Below, one piece after another: positions 1 through 6,387 of a DNA stretch of 6,772 nt. The notes under the pieces are model-generated. The model saw nothing but the letters and a program-made list of their open reading frames with translations. It made no database searches and was not told the DNA's origin. The DNA is from Acidobacteriota bacterium (lineage in GTDB: Bacteria > Acidobacteriota > UBA6911): positions 1-6,772 of the forward strand of contig JAHFUH010000302.1 of assembly GCA_023265215.1 (NCBI GenBank). The letters run 5' to 3'. Within the stretch, counting starts at the first letter, position 1. Every line of letters starts with the position of its first letter. The position numbers were made by a program, and so were the translations under genes.

Positions 1-13
1 CGAAGGCCCAGCC

Positions 14-162
14 GCATGGGGCTTGCACGATCTGGGTCCGCGCAGCGGCCCAGCGCGATCGCTGCGTTGCTCGTCGTCAACGATGTCCCCGCATCGCCTC
101 CTCCTCGCGCCTTGCGCTCGGTTGGGCTGCTGCGCGGACCCAGATCCGTGCAAGCCCCATGC
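14..162. repeat. 149-bp element with long terminal inverted repeats
   Basis: The left arm (14-46) is the reverse complement of the right arm (129-162). The arms are identical apart from one inserted base in the right arm (cgatctgg on the left against cggatctgg in inverted orientation). Pairing weakens inward, and about 82 bp of GC-rich sequence lies between the arms. No target-site duplication is visible, although the left edge lies close to the window start. An open frame runs through the element into the permease gene, but its translation is low-complexity (Arg/Ala/Pro-rich) and is explained by the palindrome rather than by coding. The element resembles a small non-autonomous inverted-repeat element or a structured intergenic repeat. 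That identity is inferred, because copy number cannot be seen here. Confidence 0.7.
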
Positions 163-181
163 GCGCGACCCCTTCTAATAC

Positions 182-195
182 TCGGACAGGCTCCT
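182..195 (+). repeat. Short dispersed intergenic motif, copy 1
   Basis: The 14-base string tcggacaggctcct occurs here and again at 6342-6355, in the same orientation and in both cases in non-coding sequence. A shorter relative (gacaggct) lies at 2696-2703, downstream of plsC. Such a motif shared between unrelated gaps suggests a dispersed intergenic repeat family. Its function is unknown. Confidence 0.5.
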
Positions 196-227
196 GTCAT
201 TTTAGTTGAAATGTTATGGCTTGGGCG

Positions 228-295
228 GGACGCGGAATACGCGGATGAATGCGGATTATTTTTGTTTTTCAGCGTGCTCCGCGTATTCCGCGTCC
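228..295. repeat. Strong hairpin, 18-bp perfect arms
   Basis: Positions 228-245 pair perfectly with 278-295 (core ggacgcggaatacgcgg), leaving a 32-base loop that contains a T-rich stretch around 259-269. The hairpin ends 38 bases before the permease start codon. It could therefore lie in the permease mRNA leader if transcription starts upstream, or it could be another member of the intergenic palindromic repeat family. It lacks the T-run directly after the stem expected of an intrinsic terminator. A related string (ggacgcggaacacgc) occurs at 6303-6317. Confidence 0.7.
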
Positions 296-323
296 GAGTC
301 GGGCTGTATCCAAACGCAGACAT

Positions 324-328
324 AGGTG
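324..328 (+). promoter_or_regulatory. Ribosome-binding site fixing the permease start
   Basis: AGGTG lies five bases before the ATG at 334. This site, together with the start of protein-like sequence, supports 334 as the true start rather than the upstream ATG at 16, which would translate the two palindromic repeats. Confidence 0.6.
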
Positions 329-333
329 CGATT

Positions 334-1758
334 ATGCAAACTGAGGCAAAAACCACAGGCGCCGCAGCCGGAGGCGGCCAGCTACTCCAGGGCTTGAAGC
401 TATTCGACGCGACAACCATCATCATGGGCAGCATGATTGGATCAGGCATATTTATTGTTTCAGCAGATATGTCTCGATCGCTCCAATCGCCGGGGCTGCT
501 GCTGGTGGCCTGGATTATCGCGGCGGTTATGACAATCCTTGCTGCTTTGAGCTACGGCGAATTGGCATCCGCCATGCCCAGGGCCGGCGGGCAGTATGTT
601 TTTCTTCGCGAAGCTTTCGGGCCGATGTTTGGATTTCTGTACGGCTGGACTCTATTTCTTGTCATCCAGACCGGGACCATAGCAGCGGTTGTTGTGGCAT
701 TCGCCAAGTTTATCGGAATTTTCATCCCATGGATTTCAACTTCCAGGATCCTGGTGGCTCTCCCTTTTGGCTTTCACCTTTCCAGCCAACACCTGGTTTC
801 GATCCTTGTCATTGTAATTCTTACATGGGTGAATTGCCGAGGCTTGCGAGAAGGCGCTACCGTTCAGAATATTTTTACGGTTGCCAAAGTGGGCGGCCTG
901 CTGGCTCTGGTCTTTATGGGATTCATAATTCCAGCCAATCCCGCCGCGGCTAAAGCGAATTTCAGCCAGCTTTTCCCGAGCTCGATAAATCTGGCTATGA
1001 TCGCCGTACTGGGCGGTACGCTGGTCGGTTCTCTTTTCTCTGCAGATGCTTGGAATAATGTCACATTTACAGGGAGCGAGGTTGTAAATCCGAAACGTAA
1101 CCTTCCCCTTTCCTTATTCATTGGGACGTCTGCAGTCAGCCTGATTTATTTGCTTACGAATATTGTGTACCTGCGAATCCTGCCGCTGGCTGCTATTGCA
1201 TCCGCGCCCGAAGATCGCGTCGGCACGCTTGCTGCGCAGGGCTTAATGGGACCCTGGGGATTGACCTTCATCACCTTAGCCATCCTGATTTCCACCTTCG
1301 GGTGCACAAACGGTTTGATCCTTGCAGGCGCGCGCGTCTACTATGCGATGGCTTCCGACGGGCTTTTTTTCAAGGGCGCCGCAAAGGTCTCCCCTCGCAC
1401 GCATACGCCGGTCTTTTCTCTGATTGTTCAGGCGATCTGGGCTTCAGTCCTGGTTCTGAGCGGGACCTACGGCGATCTTCTTGACTATGTAATTTTCGCT
1501 GCGCTGCTTTTTTATGCGCTTACCGTTTGGGGACTGTTTGTGTTGAGAAGAAAGCGCCCCGATCTGGAGCGTCCGTACAAGGCTGTCGGCTATCCTATCC
1601 TCCCCGGGCTATACATTTTAATGGCTTCCCTCGTTATGCTGGATCTCCTGTACGTCAAACCAAGATTCACCTGGCCCGGCCTGATCATTGTGTTGACTGG
1701 CGTGCCTGTATTTTTCTTCTGGAATTCGAGGAGGAAAACAGAATTGCCGCCCATTTAA
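334..1758 (+). CDS. APC superfamily amino-acid permease (LAT-type), 474 aa
   Basis: This is an inner-membrane secondary transporter, predicted to move amino acids by exchange or proton symport. The exact substrate cannot be told from sequence. The chain has about 12 hydrophobic segments. The family signature in TM1 is GSMIGSGIF (residues 32-40), where the unwound helix binds the amino-acid carboxylate. The TM2-loop motif SYGELASAMPRAGGQY spans residues 73-88. SADAWNNVTFTGSEVVNPKRNLP (about 236-258) matches the LAT-family TM6-loop pattern (GWNN...EE..NP.RNLP), and RVYYAMASDGLFF (334-346) matches the TM8-loop pattern. The length of 474 aa is slightly above the usual 440-470 aa of bacterial LAT-like permeases such as the serine/threonine exchanger SteT. 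The chosen start has an AGGTG site and a short polar N-tail before TM1. An in-frame ATG at 16 would add 106 residues of repeat-derived sequence and is rejected. plsC follows 79 bp downstream on the same strand. Confidence 0.92.
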   Translation: MQTEAKTTGAAAGGGQLLQGLKLFDATTIIMGSMIGSGIFIVSADMSRSLQSPGLLLVAWIIAAVMTILAALSYGELASAMPRAGGQYVFLREAFGPMFGFLYGWTLFLVIQTGTIAAVVVAFAKFIGIFIPWISTSRILVALPFGFHLSSQHLVSILVIVILTWVNCRGLREGATVQNIFTVAKVGGLLALVFMGFIIPANPAAAKANFSQLFPSSINLAMIAVLGGTLVGSLFSADAWNNVTFTGSEVVNPKRNLPLSLFIGTSAVSLIYLLTNIVYLRILPLAAIASAPEDRVGTLAAQGLMGPWGLTFITLAILISTFGCTNGLILAGARVYYAMASDGLFFKGAAKVSPRTHTPVFSLIVQAIWASVLVLSGTYGDLLDYVIFAALLFYALTVWGLFVLRRKRPDLERPYKAVGYPILPGLYILMASLVMLDLLYVKPRFTWPGLIIVLTGVPVFFFWNSRRKTELPPI

Positions 1759-1837
1759 CTTGGGAGTTTCCCCTATCATGCTTCAAACGGAGACGGGGAA
1801 CGCTGAACCGGAAACCCAGTTGTGGTAAATTCTTCCG

Positions 1838-2659
1838 ATGGAAAAATTCAAGGCTCGACTTTTTACCATCTGGTGCTGGGCCGGGTGTTCGCTCAGCACT
1901 GCTTTTTGGGCGACGGCTTCAATCCTGGGCAGTATTTTTTCAGGCAGCGGAAGGCTGCAACACTATTGCATGCGGAGATGGTCCAAAGATAATCTCTGGC
2001 TCAGCCGCGCCCACGTTGAAATCGAGGGATTGGAGAATCTTGACTCCGAACGCCCCGTGATCCTTGTCGCCAATCACAGCGGATTGCATGACATACTTTC
2101 GCTTGCCGCCAGCCTCCCCATTCAATTCCGCTGGATTGCGAAAAAATCCCTGTTCCGGGTTCCTTTTATGGGCTGGCATATGCACCGCTCAGGATATATA
2201 GCAATCGACCGGGATAATCCCAGAGAGACAGCAAAAAGCATTGTCCGAGCCGCCGGCGAGATCCGGAATGGCGTCAGCGCGATCATATTTCCGGAAGGGA
2301 CCCGGAGCCAGACGGGGACTCTTGGGAAATTTTACAGCGGTGCATTTACCCTCGCTTTGCGCACCGGCGTTCCTTTGGTTCCGGTGACGATAGAAGGAAG
2401 CTACCGTGTAATCGTTCCCACGACGATGCAGGTCAATCCGGGCGTAATCATCCGAGTTAAGATTGGCGCTCCTATCGATTTGACACCCTATGGGCGAGGC
2501 GAGAAAAATCAGCTCATGGAAGATGTTTTTCAAGTCATGAGTCGCGATCTGGAAGAACTGCGTGCCAGAAAAAAAGCGGATGAGGAAAGCCGGGATGCCA
2601 TTTCCCGCTGGATTCACGGCACAAAAAACAGGCGGCAGTCGTTAGTCGACACTCGTTAG
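1838..2659 (+). CDS. plsC: 1-acyl-sn-glycerol-3-phosphate acyltransferase (PlsC family), 273 aa
   Basis: This family transfers an acyl chain to the sn-2 position of lysophosphatidic acid, giving phosphatidic acid at the cytoplasmic membrane. All four acyltransferase blocks are present. NHSGLHD (residues 79-85) holds the catalytic H80 and D85 in the HX4D pattern. GYIAIDR is at 119-125. FPEGTRS (151-157) is the glycerol-phosphate-binding block. VPVTIEG is at 181-187. A hydrophobic N-terminus (about 8-35) should anchor the protein in the membrane. The last 40 residues are charged and probably helical. The length is typical for PlsC. The ATG at 1838 is the first possible start because an in-frame TAA lies at 1826-1828. 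No good Shine-Dalgarno precedes it, so translation may be weak or leaderless. The next in-frame ATG (residue 45) would delete the anchor. The permease ends 79 bp upstream, so co-transcription is possible. Related paralogues acylate other lipids, such as lysine-ornithine lipids, so the exact acceptor is inferred. Confidence 0.9.
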   Translation: MEKFKARLFTIWCWAGCSLSTAFWATASILGSIFSGSGRLQHYCMRRWSKDNLWLSRAHVEIEGLENLDSERPVILVANHSGLHDILSLAASLPIQFRWIAKKSLFRVPFMGWHMHRSGYIAIDRDNPRETAKSIVRAAGEIRNGVSAIIFPEGTRSQTGTLGKFYSGAFTLALRTGVPLVPVTIEGSYRVIVPTTMQVNPGVIIRVKIGAPIDLTPYGRGEKNQLMEDVFQVMSRDLEELRARKKADEESRDAISRWIHGTKNRRQSLVDTR

Positions 2660-2672
2660 TCCCAGCTAAACC

Positions 2673-2689
2673 CACGGCCTATGGCCGTG
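2673..2689. repeat. Small hairpin after plsC
   Basis: CACGGCC (2673-2679) and GGCCGTG (2683-2689) form a perfect 7-bp stem with a 3-base loop, 13 bases after the plsC stop codon. No T-run follows, so it is a poor intrinsic terminator for the + strand. It may protect the 3' end of the mRNA or be a REP-type palindromic unit. Confidence 0.5.
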
Positions 2690-2730
2690 CGACCCTGACA
2701 GGCTAAGCCGTTCCGGGGTGCCGCCGCCGA

Positions 2731-2820
2731 TTAATCTGGTAACAAAGAACGAAAGAACTTCGGGGTTGGGTCGCTATCTAGGTTGAAGTCAGAGAAAACA
2801 ATCTCCAATAGGTAATCCAT
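2731..2820 (-). CDS. Possible 29-aa small protein, or gene remnant, with strong RBS
   Basis: Read on the - strand, GGAGGG (2833-2828) lies seven bases before an ATG at 2820. It opens a 29-codon frame, MDYLLEIVFSDFNLDSDPTP and then nine more residues, ending in TAA at 2731-2733. The peptide is acidic and hydrophobic with no recognisable domain. The strong Shine-Dalgarno and ordinary composition are the only arguments for expression. It sits just downstream (on its own strand) of a 12-bp tandem repeat. It could be a genuine small ORF, the start of a decayed gene, or chance. I do not recognise it. Confidence 0.2.
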   Translation of the reverse strand: MDYLLEIVFSDFNLDSDPTPKFFRSLLPD

Positions 2821-2843
2821 TACTTTGCCCTCCGTTTCAAATG

Positions 2844-2879
2844 CCGACCCCGATACCGACCCCGACTCCGACCCCGAGA
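2844..2879. repeat. Three tandem 12-bp units
   Basis: Three consecutive 12-base units share the stem CCGACCCCGA followed by a variable dinucleotide (ta, ct, ga): 2844-2855, 2856-2867 and 2868-2879. Units of this kind are prone to slippage. Here the tract lies in non-coding sequence, just upstream of the possible - strand small ORF. Function is unknown. Confidence 0.7.
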
Positions 2880-2911
2880 GTTACGGCGAATCGCCCCGCT
2901 GTGCGCTGACT

Positions 2912-3239
2912 GCGGGACACACTTGACACTGTGGGTAGATGACGCATCACTGCGATTCTCCAGAGTCTAAATGTTCGTTCGGCTCAGGCCCGAAGGGCCG
3001 TCAGTGAATAGCCCCGGCCGCAAGGCCGGGGTTGGCGATTTCGATTGAATGAGCGCTGAAAGCGCGGCACTCAAACGAAATCTCATCATAAAGTGCCGCG
3101 CCTTCGGCGCTTCCATCGTTACCAACAACCTAATCCCGGCCTGACGGCCGGGCCTATTCACTGGCGGCCCTTCGGGCCTCATTCGGCATCCTGAGCAATG
3201 AGGGGCCAATCCAAACCCCCAGTGTCAAGTGTGTCCCGC
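2912..3239. mobile_element. 328-bp composite palindrome with 20-bp terminal inverted repeats (MITE-like)
   Basis: The ends are perfect 20-base inverted repeats: GCGGGACACACTTGACACTG at 2912-2931 and its exact reverse complement at 3220-3239. Inside, three short hairpins on the left (2987-2999, 3012-3031, 3053-3065) recur as inverted copies in mirror order on the right (3098-3110, 3135-3152, 3166-3178). The whole element is therefore a long interrupted palindrome centred near 3082. No transposase or other credible ORF fits inside. The small open frames within it follow the palindromic GC-rich sequence and look spurious. No clear target-site duplication flanks the ends. The structure fits a non-autonomous mobile element moved by a transposase elsewhere in the genome, or a REP doublet captured between inverted repeats. 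Mobility is inferred; the repeat structure is directly seen. Confidence 0.65.
2987..3178. repeat. Internal inverted arms built from mirrored hairpins
   Basis: The outer 33 bases of the left arm (2987-3019) match the reverse complement of 3146-3178 with only two mismatches. Each arm carries a GGCCC-GAA-GGGCC hairpin, a CAGTGAATAG spacer and a GC-rich hairpin (CCCCGGCC/GGCCGGGG on the left, CCCGGCC/GGCCGGG on the right). The third pair, GCGCT-GAA-AGCGC (3053-3065) and GCGCC-TTC-GGCGC (3098-3110), flanks an apical stem with 10-bp arms (3062-3071 and 3092-3101). The two mismatches fall in single-stranded or spacer positions of the hairpins, so each small hairpin keeps its pairing. This suggests the structure itself is maintained. 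Confidence 0.75.
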
Positions 3240-3267
3240 GGCCAGCGCTGTACCGGGCAGGCCAAAG

Positions 3268-3286
3268 CCACGCCTTCCAGGCGTGG
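3268..3286. repeat. Small hairpin upstream of gcvP
   Basis: CCACGCC (3268-3274) and GGCGTGG (3280-3286) form a perfect 7-bp stem with a 5-base loop. It lies just outside the 328-bp element and about 125 bases before the gcvP start. No T-run follows. It may be a REP-like unit. Confidence 0.5.
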
Positions 3287-3354
3287 TCGATTACTAGAAG
3301 CATTATCTGCGAGCCTCAATGCCTGATCACCCCAAGCTCCAAACTTCAAACCTC

Positions 3355-3383
3355 TTACCTGCGGCCAAAGAAAATGCTAACTT
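3355..3383 (+). promoter_or_regulatory. Weak candidate promoter for gcvP
   Basis: TTACCT (3355-3360) and TAACTT (3378-3383) are separated by 17 bases and each matches the sigma-70 consensus at only three of six positions. A TG one base upstream of the second box could act as an extended -10. The placement, about 30 bases before the gcvP start, is plausible, but the match is poor and this is a guess. Confidence 0.15.
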
Positions 3384-3397
3384 CTATGGTGCATTCT

Positions 3398-3402
3398 GGT
3401 GG
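3398..3402 (+). promoter_or_regulatory. Ribosome-binding site of gcvP
   Basis: GGTGG lies nine bases before the ATG at 3412. An in-frame TAG at 3406-3408 directly precedes the start, so translation cannot begin further upstream in this frame. Confidence 0.5.
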
Positions 3403-3411
3403 ATTTAGAAT

Positions 3412-6282
3412 ATGCCATCCGATAACTCTATTGAGCAATTGTTAGACTCTGATTCTTTCATTTATAGGCACATTGGGCCCAGGCTTCTGGACGGCAAAAA
3501 AATGCTGGCGGCATTGGGCCTCGCAAGTATGGATGAACTGATTGAAAAAACAGTGCCCGCATCAATCCAATTGAAAAAGCCGTTTCAGATCGCGAATCCG
3601 CAAAACGAATATTCAACCTTACGCGAACTCCGTAAAATTGCATCGCAGAATGAAATTTATCGATCATTCATCGGGATGGGATATCACGATTGCATTACTC
3701 CTCCTGTTATACAGCGAAATATACTCGAGAATCCTGGCTGGTACACCCAATACACGCCCTACCAGGCTGAAATATCACAGGGACGACTGGAAGCTCTTTT
3801 GAATTTTCAGACCCTGATTTCCGATCTGACTTCGTTGGGAGTGGCAAACTCCTCACTGCTGGATGAAGGAACGGCTGCGGCCGAGGCAATGGCCATGAGC
3901 CACAGCATTTGCAAAAACGGTGCCGACACCTATTTTATTTCGCAGACTTGCCATCCGCAGACTATTGAAGTGGTCAGAACGCGCGCCGAGGCGAGAGGCA
4001 TTAAGCTTGTAATCGGTGATCACGAGACTTTTGATTTCAAACTGCCGGTTTTTGGCGCTTTGCTGCAATACCCTGCGAGCGATGGGACCATTTTCGATTA
4101 TTCGGAATTTATCGAGCGCATCCACCATTCCGGCGCTTTCGCGACTGTAGCAACCGACCTTTTTGCGCTTACACTGCTGCGACCTCCCGGCGAATTCGGT
4201 GCCGACATAGCGGTAGGCAATTCCCAGCGGTTCGGCACTCCTTTGGGATACGGCGGCCCTCATGCAGCCTTTTTAGCGACGCGGGAGGATTTCAAGCGAA
4301 GCATTCCCGGACGCATTGTGGGAATTTCTAAAGATGCGCTGGGAAAGCAGTCGCTGCGGCTCGCGCTCCAGACTCGCGAACAGCATATCCGCCGCGACAA
4401 GGCCACCAGCAACATCTGCACCGCCCAGGCGCTGCTCGCAATCATCGCGAGCATGTATGCCGTTTATCATGGACCGGACGGCCTCAAGAAAATCGCTCAA
4501 CGTATTCATCTCATGACCTGCATTCTGCGCCAGGGATTGCGGAAGCTGGGTCATGAGGTCGGGCCCGACTATTTCTTCGATACCGTGCATGTAAATGCCC
4601 GTGCGCCCGAAGCTGGAAGAATTGTGGATTCAGCCCGAGCAATAAAAATAAATTTGCGATTGCTTTCCGAAGACCATGTCGGGATAAGCATGGATGAAAC
4701 CACAAGCCTGGACGATCTGGCGGACCTGTTTTCGATATTTTCGACAGATCCCGTTCCATTCAAGCCTGAAGACCTGATTGATTCTGATTCCAATTACGCG
4801 GATGCCCTGTCAAGAAAGAGCAGCTTTCTCACCCATCCCGTTTTCAACCGCTATCATTCAGAAACGGAGTTTCTGCGCTACATGCATCGCCTGGAAGGCA
4901 AAGACCTGGCGCTGAACACTTCTATGATTCCTCTCGGTTCCTGCACCATGAAGCTCAATGCTACGGCGGAGATGATTCCAATCACCTGGCCGGAGTTCAG
5001 CAGAATTCACCCTTTTGCGCCGATAGACCAGGCCAAAGGCTACCAACTGCTGTTCCGCCAGCTGGAGGCCTGGCTTGCCGCGATAACTGGATTGAAATGC
5101 GTGTCCCTTCAACCCAATGCGGGGTCGCAGGGGGAATACTCGGGACTCCTCGTGATCCGCAAGTATCATGAAAAACGTGGCGAGGGGCATCGAGACATAT
5201 GCCTGATTCCTCAATCAGCCCATGGCACGAATCCAGCCAGCGCCGTTATGGCAGGACTGAAAGTTGTGGTGGTGGCTTGTGATGAAAACGGCAATATAGA
5301 TGTTGCGGATCTCGGGAAAAAAGTGGAGCTGCACAAAAAATATCTTGCTGCCCTCATGGTCACGTATCCTTCGACACACGGTGTCTTTGAGGAGTCCATC
5401 CAGAAAGTCTGCGAAATAATTCATGCCGGCGGAGGCCAGGTCTACATGGATGGTGCCAACATGAATGCGCAAGTCGGAATCTGCCGCCCTTTGGAAATCG
5501 GGGCAGATGTGTGCCATCTCAACCTTCACAAAACCTTCTGCATCCCGCATGGCGGCGGAGGCCCCGGGATGGGGCCCATTGCGGTCGCTTCTCACCTTGC
5601 GGATTTCCTGCCGGGCCATCCGGTGATTGCGTCGGGCGGGCAGGATGCCATTGGATCTGTTTCATCCGCGCCATGGGGCAGCGCCAATATTCTGCCGATT
5701 TCCTGGACTTATATCCGGATGATGGGAGCCCGTGGTCTCAAAGAAGCAACTAGTTACGCTATTCTCAATGCCAATTACATTGCAAAAAAACTCGATCCTT
5801 TTTACCCGGTACTCTACAAAGGGGCTCACGGATTTGTGGCTCACGAATGTATTCTCGACCTCCGCTCATTGAAGAAGAGTGCCGGAATCGAAGTGGAGGA
5901 TGTGGCAAAAAGATTGATGGATTTTGGTTTTCATGCCCCGACGGTTTCATTTCCCGTTCCGGGAACTATGATGATTGAGCCAACCGAGAGTGAGTCTCTC
6001 GATGAACTGGATCGGTTTTGCGAGGCGATGATTGTTATCCGCAGGGAGATTCAAGCAATCGAAAATGGGAAAGCGGATCCGCAGAATAATCTTCTAAAAA
6101 ATGCGCCTCACACCATGGATGCATTGCTGGCGAGCCAATGGCCCCATCCGTATTCGCGCGAAGAAGCGGCATTCCCGGCGCCCTGGACGCGTGAGCATAA
6201 ATTCTGGCCTTCAGTCGGACGAATCGATAGCGCCTACGGCGACCGCAACCTCGTCTGCACCTGCAGCGGTTTTCCCCTATAG
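3412..6282 (+). CDS. gcvP: Glycine dehydrogenase (aminomethyl-transferring, decarboxylating), P-protein, 956 aa
   Basis: This is the P-protein of the cytoplasmic glycine cleavage system. It uses PLP to decarboxylate glycine and passes the aminomethyl group to lipoyl-GcvH; GcvT then yields methylene-tetrahydrofolate and ammonia. The 956 aa chain equals the usual single-chain (homodimeric) form and joins the two halves that are separate GcvPA/GcvPB subunits in many bacteria and archaea. The N-terminal half carries FIGMGYHDCITPPVIQRNIL (86-105), ENPGWYTQYTPYQAEISQGR (106-125) and LLDEGTAAAEAM (149-160). The C-terminal catalytic half carries MIPLGSCTMKLNA (505-517), the QSAHGTNPAS block (601-610), and LHKTFCIPHGGGGPGMGP (705-722) with the PLP Schiff-base lysine at K707. 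It ends in the family's TREHKFWPSVGRIDSAYGDR block (926-945). No frameshift or missing catalytic residue is visible. The start is bounded by an in-frame TAG just upstream. gcvT, gcvH and a glycine riboswitch are not in the window, so gcvP appears to be transcribed alone. Confidence 0.98.
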   Translation: MPSDNSIEQLLDSDSFIYRHIGPRLLDGKKMLAALGLASMDELIEKTVPASIQLKKPFQIANPQNEYSTLRELRKIASQNEIYRSFIGMGYHDCITPPVIQRNILENPGWYTQYTPYQAEISQGRLEALLNFQTLISDLTSLGVANSSLLDEGTAAAEAMAMSHSICKNGADTYFISQTCHPQTIEVVRTRAEARGIKLVIGDHETFDFKLPVFGALLQYPASDGTIFDYSEFIERIHHSGAFATVATDLFALTLLRPPGEFGADIAVGNSQRFGTPLGYGGPHAAFLATREDFKRSIPGRIVGISKDALGKQSLRLALQTREQHIRRDKATSNICTAQALLAIIASMYAVYHGPDGLKKIAQRIHLMTCILRQGLRKLGHEVGPDYFFDTVHVNARAPEAGRIVDSARAIKINLRLLSEDHVGISMDETTSLDDLADLFSIFSTDPVPFKPEDLIDSDSNYADALSRKSSFLTHPVFNRYHSETEFLRYMHRLEGKDLALNTSMIPLGSCTMKLNATAEMIPITWPEFSRIHPFAPIDQAKGYQLLFRQLEAWLAAITGLKCVSLQPNAGSQGEYSGLLVIRKYHEKRGEGHRDICLIPQSAHGTNPASAVMAGLKVVVVACDENGNIDVADLGKKVELHKKYLAALMVTYPSTHGVFEESIQKVCEIIHAGGGQVYMDGANMNAQVGICRPLEIGADVCHLNLHKTFCIPHGGGGPGMGPIAVASHLADFLPGHPVIASGGQDAIGSVSSAPWGSANILPISWTYIRMMGARGLKEATSYAILNANYIAKKLDPFYPVLYKGAHGFVAHECILDLRSLKKSAGIEVEDVAKRLMDFGFHAPTVSFPVPGTMMIEPTESESLDELDRFCEAMIVIRREIQAIENGKADPQNNLLKNAPHTMDALLASQWPHPYSREEAAFPAPWTREHKFWPSVGRIDSAYGDRNLVCTCSGFPL

Positions 6283-6302
6283 GGTTTGAGAAATACGAAA
6301 AG

Positions 6303-6381
6303 GGACGCGGAACACGCTTTACTCGGTTCCGGATTGGAACATCGGACAGGCTCCTAGATCGGATTGTTCCGGTCTCCGTCC
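6303..6381. repeat. Imperfect inverted repeat in the convergent gap
   Basis: GGACG (6303-6307) plus CGGAACA (6308-6314) pair with TGTTCCG (6365-6371) and CGTCC (6377-6381), with a 5-base bulge on the right side. A small GTTCC/GGAAC hairpin (6326-6340) sits inside. The structure lies between the ends of gcvP (+) and the - strand gene at 6388, so it could act as a bidirectional 3' boundary, though it has no T-run. It shares short strings with the repeats upstream of the permease. Confidence 0.45.
6342..6355 (+). repeat. Short dispersed intergenic motif, copy 2
   Basis: This is the second copy of tcggacaggctcct, identical to 182-195 and in the same orientation. It sits inside the loop region of the convergent-gap inverted repeat. 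Confidence 0.5.
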
Positions 6382-6387
6382 TTAGCG

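Noticed and set aside
2640..2661. Direct repeat CGTTAGTC at 2640-2647 and 2654-2661 around the plsC stop codon
   Set aside because: Two 8-base copies 14 bases apart may be a small duplication that set the present stop codon, but this is too short to carry meaning.
2923..2951. TTGACA in the left terminal repeat as a -35 box of an inward promoter
   Set aside because: At 17 bases spacing the expected -10 position reads ATCACT, which barely matches the consensus. The string is part of the inverted repeat.
2967..3209. 80-codon open frame on the - strand inside the 328-bp palindrome
   Set aside because: It follows the inverted-repeat arms, its translation is Arg/Pro/Gly-rich and repetitive, and no ribosome-binding site was found. 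It is a by-product of the GC-rich palindrome.
2912..3239. CRISPR array or ordinary tandem repeat
   Set aside because: The repeated units are mirror-ordered inverted copies, not direct repeats separated by unique spacers of constant length.
3240..3411. Glycine riboswitch upstream of gcvP
   Set aside because: The conserved glycine-aptamer cores were not found, and the 172 bases between the palindrome and gcvP show only one simple 7-bp hairpin.
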